Assembly: GCA_023227645.1 (NCBI GenBank)
Contig: JALNVJ010000031.1
Span: 1 to 12,042, forward strand
Reading direction: 5' to 3'
Source of the DNA: Bacteroidales bacterium
Lineage (GTDB): Bacteria > Bacteroidota > Bacteroidia > Bacteroidales > P3
DNA length: 12,042 bases
Both the position numbers and the translations under genes were made by a program. How positions within the stretch are numbered: position 1 is the stretch's first letter; every line of letters begins with the position of its first letter. The notes below the pieces were generated by a model that worked only from the letters and a program-made list of their open reading frames with translations, was not told where the DNA came from and searched no databases. This document shows positions 6,813-12,042 of the stretch, piece after piece.

Positions 6813-6848
6813 AAAAAGAAAGACCGTCCCAAAAAGACGGTCTTTCTT
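6811..6848. terminator. Strong bidirectional terminator
   Basis: AAGAAAGACCGTC (6816-6828) pairs perfectly with GACGGTCTTTCTT (6836-6848), giving 13 bp with a 7-nt loop. On the minus strand the hairpin runs into seven Ts (6817-6811), a textbook terminator for the methylase-nuclease operon arriving from 7098. On the plus strand it sits right after the 121-aa ORF, where the T-rich part lies within the stem. Confidence 0.9.
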
Positions 6849-6865
6849 CGTTAATAACGCAAATT

Positions 6866-6939
6866 ATTTAGTCCCTAACAGAAGAAATTTAATCCCTAAC
6901 AGCACATTTTTTGTTCCTATCCCAAAAAATCCCAACAGT
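6866..6939. repeat. Short direct repeats, ATTTARTCCCTAACAG
   Basis: ATTTAGTCCCTAACAG (6866-6881) and ATTTAATCCCTAACAG (6887-6902) differ at one base and start 21 bp apart. A degenerate third copy reads AAAATCCCAACAG (about 6927-6939), and further AACAG-containing fragments follow to about 6990. There are too few copies and no constant spacer, so this is not a CRISPR array. Iterated protein-binding sites or a decayed tandem repeat are possible. Confidence 0.6.
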
Positions 6940-7019
6940 AACACCTCATTTTTAAACAAAAACAGCAAAAAACATCCTTAAAACAGCAATTTATCACGTC
7001 TTAATATATGAAAACAAAA

Positions 7020-7070
7020 TATAATAATTCATAAAATACGGGGCATGAAAGTATAATAATTCTTAAAATA
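7020..7070. repeat. Pair of 19-nt direct repeats downstream of the nuclease gene
   Basis: TATAATAATTCATAAAATA (7020-7038) and TATAATAATTCTTAAAATA (7052-7070) differ at one position and start 32 bp apart, a spacing of about three helical turns. They lie just beyond the 3' end of the 207-aa gene. In addition TTCGTTAATAA occurs at 6847-6857 and again at 7081-7091, bracketing this repeat-rich stretch. Confidence 0.6.
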
Positions 7071-7097
7071 AAAGAAGCAATTCGTTAATAATCGATG

Positions 7098-7721
7098 TTA
7101 TTGTTTTCCTGTCAAATTAATCCAAAAGTGATTCATAATGAAATAACCTTCCTTATTAATAAACTGATGATTTGAAGTATATTCATTTATATTATTCCCT
7201 TGTACTAGTAATGAATCATTAGGGTATTCCTTTGATAGTTTATTATTAATTAATGATATCCAATCATCTATTGACTTATTTTCAACATAGGCGATAATTC
7301 CATTATGTTTTAAATCATAACTACCATGAATTCCTAATTTATATCTTTGAATTCCTCCAGAAGGATTTTCATTCGAACTTCTTCCTGTAATATATTCTTC
7401 ATCACTACTCGATTTGTATTTAGGTAATCTTTTAGCTTCAGCATAAAAAATCCGTGTATGTTTGTCGTCATTCAAATAGAAATATATATCTTCTTGGCAT
7501 GTACTATCTTTTCGTTCATGTTCTTTCTGAACTCCTATCCATTCTTCACAAAATCTACTTGTTGTTCCAATTATATTGAACGAGTCAACTAATTGTTGTG
7601 TTTTTAACCCTTCTCGTTGTGTTTGCTTCAGTTTTTGCAAATTTTGATAAATACCCATTCTGATAATATTTAGAATATTTTCAAGATATTTATTGGAAGA
7701 TTCTATATTATCAAATTTCAT
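7098..7721 (-). CDS. Putative PD-(D/E)XK-fold nuclease partner of the methylase
   Basis: This 207-aa protein has a helical N-terminal part (about 1-62) followed by what looks like a PD-(D/E)XK core. E59/E60 lie on a helix (SRFCEEWIG), D78 in QEDIYFYL, and E95 and K97 in IFYAEAKRLP. A conserved-looking GGIQRY segment (122-127) and a strand GIIAYVEN (141-148) follow. The E-x-K pair after a strand, with an acidic residue 17 positions earlier, is the usual metal-binding arrangement of restriction endonucleases, but the family is too variable to be certain by eye. The start is 3 nt after the methylase stop, so translation is probably coupled. I infer it is the cutting or effector subunit of a restriction system. 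It is short for a stand-alone type II enzyme. An accessory or DNA-binding role is the main alternative. Confidence 0.6.
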   Translation of the reverse strand: MKFDNIESSNKYLENILNIIRMGIYQNLQKLKQTQREGLKTQQLVDSFNIIGTTSRFCEEWIGVQKEHERKDSTCQEDIYFYLNDDKHTRIFYAEAKRLPKYKSSSDEEYITGRSSNENPSGGIQRYKLGIHGSYDLKHNGIIAYVENKSIDDWISLINNKLSKEYPNDSLLVQGNNINEYTSNHQFINKEGYFIMNHFWINLTGKQ

Positions 7722-7724
7722 AAT

Positions 7725-10691
7725 TTAGTACCCTTTTTTTAACATATCACTCTTGACATTTTCCACATCACGATAAGCAACAGTACGCATCCAATATTTT
7801 AATTTATTTGGTTTAATAAAACTTATCTGATTTTCTTTCCCATAATAAGTGATAATCCTATTTATTCTTAGGGAATTCTTTGACATATCATCCTGAAGAA
7901 TTTTGTGAAATTCTAATTCATTTTTGGAATCAATGTGTTTCTCTATAACTTTATTTGTATTTGTATGTTCAAATGTGATCCAAACATAGTCTTCACATAT
8001 TATTTTCCTTATGGTTTTAAATTCATATTCTCCAGTTTTGTAAGTAACATTCAGAATTTCACAAAATGCATCAGAAAATAGAGATAAAGTATCCATGTTA
8101 ATAGAATTAAAAATTTCTCCATTTGTTTTATTCAGACTTTCTGCAATAAGTTCAGTATCTTCAATTACTATATCATCAATATGGCTCGTTGATTTAAAAG
8201 GAATTATATTTCCTTCCTTATCAACATCAATAGGTAAATTTAGAATATCTTGACGATTTATACTATATCCTCCCCCTTGTTGCACAAATGTTTTTGGAGA
8301 CAAAGCCTTAATTAGGAATATATATAAACTTCTATTTTTTTTAAACGCAGAAATAAACTTCTGCATCTTTTTTATATCATTTCCTTTTATAATAAGAATT
8401 CCATTAGGCACAGCTAATTGCATATCATTATATACAATAGGTAGTTTCACATTAATATTTAAACGGACTAAAACATTTGGAGGTGTAAAGCAATTTTTTG
8501 GCACTCTAACCCAATCATCATCTGATATTTGTGTTACAGTATTATTTGAAAATATATCCGAATTAAAAAAAATTGAATCTATAACACGAAGCCCTTTTAG
8601 ATTTATTACTTGTTCGCCCGACTCTCTCTTAAGCATATCATGTATTACACATTTATCTCTTGTATATCCTATGTTAGCAATAAAATTATATTGTTTAAAG
8701 TAATCAGAGATTGTAAGATAATTATCAAACCCTTTAATATACAATCCAAGTCGACCACCTCCCAATAAATTAATTTTCCAAATGATTTTGTTAGAAAAAA
8801 CAAAATCGACAGGCACATAAAATTTATCATACTTATCTATTTGGAACCTAATTGAACCTTTCTCGTTTGCAGAAGAATTTCGGACAATTATATGCTCAAT
8901 ATCTTTTTTTGATTCTGAAGAACTATTATTAATCTTTAATGCTATTGTCGCAATTTTTGTTTTACCCCATAAATGTTCTCGCAAAGGCGTAAAATCATAT
9001 ATTCTCTCTATATTCCAAAAGAAGACTAAACTTTTCTTATACTCAAAAGATTTTGTTGTATATAAAAATCTTGCAGCAGGCATTATCATAAATAAAGAAC
9101 CTATATAAGGCTTTAATAATTCTTCTACTGATCGATGCAAGAATATAAGAGCAGGATTGTTATCTGGAAAAGATTGTAATTTTCCATTATAGTCCGTATA
9201 TTTTTCTTGAGAAAAATCAAAATCTCTTCCTAATCGGATATTTTCTCGCTGTTCTTCTGATGCAATGTTAAATGGAGGATTTCCTGCTATTACATCAAAT
9301 TTCAAAGAGGTATCCTTATACCACTTAAGAAATCCTTGATTGGTTAAATTTCCCTGTTCCTCTAAGTTGTCAAAAGTTAGTTTATCCCATATTTCTTTGG
9401 GACAAATATGACTGGATAGCTCTATCTGCAAAGAAGTAGCAGTAATAGATAATGCATCTTTATTTATATCAACACCATAAATACAATCGGAAAGAATTTT
9501 CTTTATTTTTCTAATATCTTCTTCTCCCGTTATCTTCTTCTTATTATTTTTTAATAACCAAAGAGTGATTAGTCTTTTATATGCTAGTACCAAAAAAATA
9601 CCAGAACCGCATGAAGGATCTAAAATTTTAAAATCATCAAAATTAATCTCTCTATTTAAAGGCAATAGTTCGTCAATAATTAATCTTGCTAAATGGGGGG
9701 GAGTATAATATGCTCCTGTGCTTTTTTGTTTTCCATCAACAGAAGTAACAAAACGTTCATACAAACGACTAATAAATTCAATAGGTAATAGGTTAAAATC
9801 GTAATATCTCCAAATGGACATTTGTCCACCTATATCCTTATCTCCATCAAGAGCATCTGCTATAATACTAAGATTTGCAGCCTGTATTTCGATTTCTTCT
9901 TGCCTTGACATTTTAAAGATTCCACCATTGAACTTTTCATTGAGGAATTTCAAAAGGCCTATTATGTCATTTCCTCTTCTAAGAACATCACAAAAGGAGT
10001 AAGATTTATTGAAAAGAGAATAGTCTTCACTTTTATTTATAATAAAGTCATCAAAAAAATCTTTTTCAAAAACACTATTTCCTACATTATCAATTTGTTC
10101 CTCGAGATACTTTATTAAAATAAACTTGACAAGTATTTTTTTTAAAAGATCTTGCTTACAGCAAATATGTTTACTTTTATTTAAAATCTCATTTTCAATA
10201 TGGTCTAAGAGTTTCTGATATGGGGATACGCTAATATAATCAGATGGGGATTCTTCAAGAATTCGTCCTTCAAAAATTCGATGTTTAAGTACAGAATCTA
10301 TTTTTTTTATAGATTCTGATAATCCATCTAAATAAGTTGGTTCAGATTCATTTTTTATAGGATTTCTGGTGTCAATTATTTTAAATTCATCATCATAAAC
10401 AATGAGAGCTAATGCTATTTCTCCAAGAGTCCATAGTTTTTTATTTATATCAACTAAATCAATTTCATTTTTTGAAACTTCTTTACGTTGGTCATATATG
10501 TATATAAATGGGATTGGTTTATTTTCAACTAAACTATTAAAGCAATAAAAATAATCAGCATTGACAATTTGTGCTTGTATTTTGTAATATTCCAATTGCT
10601 TATCTCGATATAAAGCATCGACAAAATATAAGTTATTTTTATATTCTGCCAAATCTAAAACTTGAAATATAGGATTTGCTCTTGATTTCAT
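7725..10691 (-). CDS. Eco57I-type N6-adenine DNA methyltransferase (restriction-modification)
   Basis: With the ATG at 10691 the protein has 988 aa. N6-adenine methylase motifs are clear: STGAYYTP (324-331, motif X), ILDPSCGSGIFL (356-367, motif I, SAM binding), YGVDINKDAL (405-414, motif II) and the catalytic IAGNPPF (468-474, motif IV). Residues 1-320 hold a mixed alpha/beta domain (PFIYIYDQ, LALIVYDDEFKIID) and a helical region, as in large Eco57I-like enzymes. I see no confident nuclease motif there. Residues about 640-820 are the likely target-recognition region. The C-terminus (about 890-988) has an extra domain ending with KPNKLKYWMRTVAYRD. Larger type IIG enzymes carry their own nuclease; here the small gene immediately downstream may supply it. 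The reading frame extends upstream to a TTG at 10721, but that codon lies inside the promoter box, so the ATG is preferred. Confidence 0.85.
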   Translation of the reverse strand: MKSRANPIFQVLDLAEYKNNLYFVDALYRDKQLEYYKIQAQIVNADYFYCFNSLVENKPIPFIYIYDQRKEVSKNEIDLVDINKKLWTLGEIALALIVYDDEFKIIDTRNPIKNESEPTYLDGLSESIKKIDSVLKHRIFEGRILEESPSDYISVSPYQKLLDHIENEILNKSKHICCKQDLLKKILVKFILIKYLEEQIDNVGNSVFEKDFFDDFIINKSEDYSLFNKSYSFCDVLRRGNDIIGLLKFLNEKFNGGIFKMSRQEEIEIQAANLSIIADALDGDKDIGGQMSIWRYYDFNLLPIEFISRLYERFVTSVDGKQKSTGAYYTPPHLARLIIDELLPLNREINFDDFKILDPSCGSGIFLVLAYKRLITLWLLKNNKKKITGEEDIRKIKKILSDCIYGVDINKDALSITATSLQIELSSHICPKEIWDKLTFDNLEEQGNLTNQGFLKWYKDTSLKFDVIAGNPPFNIASEEQRENIRLGRDFDFSQEKYTDYNGKLQSFPDNNPALIFLHRSVEELLKPYIGSLFMIMPAARFLYTTKSFEYKKSLVFFWNIERIYDFTPLREHLWGKTKIATIALKINNSSSESKKDIEHIIVRNSSANEKGSIRFQIDKYDKFYVPVDFVFSNKIIWKINLLGGGRLGLYIKGFDNYLTISDYFKQYNFIANIGYTRDKCVIHDMLKRESGEQVINLKGLRVIDSIFFNSDIFSNNTVTQISDDDWVRVPKNCFTPPNVLVRLNINVKLPIVYNDMQLAVPNGILIIKGNDIKKMQKFISAFKKNRSLYIFLIKALSPKTFVQQGGGYSINRQDILNLPIDVDKEGNIIPFKSTSHIDDIVIEDTELIAESLNKTNGEIFNSINMDTLSLFSDAFCEILNVTYKTGEYEFKTIRKIICEDYVWITFEHTNTNKVIEKHIDSKNELEFHKILQDDMSKNSLRINRIITYYGKENQISFIKPNKLKYWMRTVAYRDVENVKSDMLKKGY

Positions 10692-10718
10692 ACTTATATA
10701 ATACAGACAAATTAATAG

Positions 10719-10726
10719 CAAAGATA
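10719..10726 (-). promoter_or_regulatory. Promoter -7 box of the methylase-nuclease operon
   Basis: On the minus strand this is TATCTTTG, identical to the lpxC box, and it ends 27 nt before the ATG at 10691. No clear TTTG is present at the -33 distance. The box includes the in-frame TTG at 10721, which excludes that codon as a start for a message made here. Confidence 0.65.
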
Positions 10727-10842
10727 GTTATTTTTGACTTTTAAACATTAATATAAAGATAAATTGTAGAAAATAAGTGTTTTATATGTTGTCTTTCAGC
10801 TGTATAAATATTAAGAATAAAGGCTATCTCAACTGAAACTAC

Positions 10843-10884
10843 ATTTTTTTAGGTACTTATGATGACTTAAGTTCCTAATAAAAT
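10843..10884. repeat. Imperfect 42-nt inverted repeat
   Basis: Arm 10843-10858 (ATTTTTTTAGGTACTT) pairs with 10869-10884 (AAGTTCCTAATAAAAT) at 14 of 16 positions around a 10-nt loop. The T run lies on the 5' side, so it is not a normal terminator on either strand. It may be a protein-binding palindrome or a remnant of a mobile element end. Confidence 0.6.
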
Positions 10885-10888
10885 ATTA

Positions 10889-10925
10889 TTTGTATTTGCA
10901 ATTATAAATTATTGACTTATACAAA
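10889..10925. repeat. Second inverted repeat, TTTGTAT/ATACAAA
   Basis: TTTGTAT (10889-10895) and ATACAAA (10919-10925) are perfect 7-bp inverted copies separated by 23 nt of AT-rich sequence. They lie five bases from the 42-nt inverted repeat. The arms are short and could be coincidental. Confidence 0.4.
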
Positions 10926-11239
10926 CAATAATAATCGCTTAAAGGTATTTAATGACGTTTTAGAAATTAGGAAATGGAGTAAAATAAATAATTTAGTGTG
11001 ATATTAAAGCATAGGATATTTGTGAAAGAATTGTACTTTATAACTTTTGAGAATGATAGATCAATTGATTTTACTTTAAAGAGATTTGACAGAGGAATTT
11101 TGTTTTAAAGATATAAGATTGGGGAGATAAAAATCCATTGATGAAGGTTTGGAATTTTATTCCTTCTTGGCAAAATAATTTTAAATCAAACAACATTTCT
11201 TTATGTGGAAAACAGTTTGAGATGATAAAGCAGTTATAA

Positions 11240-12042
11240 TTACTTTTCAAAAGATTGAATATCCATAAAACAGTTTTTGCAGTCGAATGATAGTTTATAG
11301 GTTCTGGTGTTATCTTTTAAGAATAGTTCTTGGTCGAAGTCTGGGGTTTGTTTGTCTTTAATTAGGCATTGACCTAAGGCAAAACGGTTACAATTCTTTG
11401 AACGCATAAGAACTATATCTTTTGTTTTATTTGTCTTTTCAACTCCATAAACAATTTCTTCAACTCCATGACGAAGATAAAATTCCTTTGCCTTTTCATT
11501 AATAACATTTCCATTATAATCTAATTGTTTTGAAATATATGGATAGTCAGTTTTTTCAAACTTAGATTCTTTTCTTTTATAGCTTTCTTTTCTTAGTGCA
11601 ATAAGTTTATCACAGCAAATTCTTCTTATACTATTTATAACTGATGAAGGGAAGAAATACTTTTGGGTTGTAGTATTGTGGAACTTGTTTAAATAGAAGA
11701 TGCTATTGCCAAGCTTATCTATCTGGATTAATAGTTTTTCATCATAGTTCTCTGTATTCTTTGCTAATTGCTTCTCTGTTTCTATTCTTTCTTCAACTTC
11801 AAGTCCTGTTTCATCTTTTGCTTTAAGAATAAACCCATTTGGAGTTTCTGAAAGTTCAAAATCTACTCCTATTCTTCTTTTTGAGGAGTCTTGCTCAACT
11901 TGTTTGGTAAACTTTAGATCAAAATTGCGATATATTTTGGTTAGAATTCTAATATCTATATTCTTATTTGGAATAATATTTACAAGAGATTGTTCTGGAA
12001 TTGGTTCAACCTTATTAACTAAGAAACCTTCTAATTCTCCGT
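11240..12042 (-). CDS. U32-family peptidase, C-terminal part (5' end outside window)
   Basis: The frame is open from the window edge (first full codon at 12040) to a TAA at 11242-11240, giving 266 residues with no start in the window. The segment FFPSSVINSIRRICCDKL (129-146 of the visible part) and the cysteine-rich end, KNCNRFALGQC (215-225) and FDCKNC (252-257), match the C-terminal region of large U32 peptidases of the collagenase/RlhA-like group. In E. coli RlhA makes 5-hydroxycytidine in 23S rRNA. Related U32 proteins use cysteines to hold an iron-sulfur cluster, so C217, C225, C254 and C257 are candidate ligands, although other U32 cluster ligands may lie upstream of the window. Whether this one is a protease or an RNA hydroxylation enzyme cannot be decided from the fragment. 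It converges with the intergenic region at 10727-11239. Confidence 0.82.
   Translation of the reverse strand, partial: GELEGFLVNKVEPIPEQSLVNIIPNKNIDIRILTKIYRNFDLKFTKQVEQDSSKRRIGVDFELSETPNGFILKAKDETGLEVEERIETEKQLAKNTENYDEKLLIQIDKLGNSIFYLNKFHNTTTQKYFFPSSVINSIRRICCDKLIALRKESYKRKESKFEKTDYPYISKQLDYNGNVINEKAKEFYLRHGVEEIVYGVEKTNKTKDIVLMRSKNCNRFALGQCLIKDKQTPDFDQELFLKDNTRTYKLSFDCKNCFMDIQSFEK

Larger units (their letters stand above)
10727..11239. other. Intergenic region, no convincing gene
   Basis: These 513 bases separate the methylase promoter from the convergent end of the U32 gene. They contain two inverted repeats (10843-10884 and 10889-10925) and two tiny plus-strand frames: 10998-11108, 36 aa from a GTG, and 11141-11239, 32 aa starting MKVWNFIPSW. 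The second ends exactly where the U32 stop codon begins. Neither has a recognisable motif or promoter; they could be decayed gene fragments. No terminator for the U32 gene is evident. Confidence 0.5.

Noticed and set aside
6866..7070. CRISPR array
   Set aside because: There are only two to three short imperfect copies in each repeat family, with gaps far shorter than normal spacers, and no cas genes are present.
9814..10002. 62-codon plus-strand frame inside the methylase gene
   Set aside because: It is antisense to the methylase, and the Ser/Pro/Arg-rich composition looks like a shadow translation.
10719..10721. TTG as the methylase start codon
   Set aside because: It falls within the TATCTTTG promoter box. 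The ATG at 10691 is 27 nt downstream of the box and is the better start.
10843..10884. 42-nt inverted repeat as a transcription terminator
   Set aside because: The T run is on the 5' side of the hairpin on the plus strand, and neither strand has a U tract after the stem.

Overview
This is an AT-rich chromosomal window from a Bacteroidota bacterium, probably Bacteroidales or a close relative. Three things point there. It encodes a PorX-type response regulator fused to a PglZ domain. It carries the fused LpxC-FabZ enzyme typical of this phylum. Several promoters match the phylum's -7 box TAnnTTTG, and Shine-Dalgarno sequences are mostly absent. The genus cannot be named from what is visible.

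Layout. (1) Positions 37-1545, + strand: two related small cysteine-bearing lipoproteins flank a five-helix MauE/DoxX-like membrane protein that ends in a thioredoxin-like domain. This looks like a small envelope thiol-redox cassette, and its function is unknown. (2) 1628-3600, + strand: porX (regulator of type IX secretion) and tsaE (tRNA t6A synthesis), 5 nt apart. (3) A perfect 14-bp bidirectional terminator at 3582-3619 separates these from the convergent lipid A operon lpxC/fabZ-lpxA (5844-3658, - strand). (4) 5845-6446 is non-coding. It holds divergent promoters, a candidate structured RNA (about 5961-6147) and a long leader for an unrecognised basic 121-aa ORF (6447-6812). (5) A strong bidirectional terminator (6816-6848) and a patch of short direct repeats follow. 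(6) 10691-7098, - strand: a two-gene restriction-modification-like operon made of a 988-aa Eco57I-type adenine methylase and a 207-aa PD-(D/E)XK-like protein, driven by a TATCTTTG promoter. (7) 10727-11239 has no convincing gene but contains two inverted repeats. (8) The window ends inside the 3' part of a U32-family peptidase gene (- strand, 5' end cut off).

The porX, tsaE, lpx and U32 genes look like ordinary housekeeping chromosome. The lipoprotein/DoxX cassette and the methylase-nuclease operon with its repeat-rich flanks look like the accessory parts. The two segments most worth following up are the lipoprotein-redox cassette and the methylase-nuclease pair. The candidate RNA divergent from lpxC comes next. 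All functional statements rest on motif reading by eye; no database search was run.
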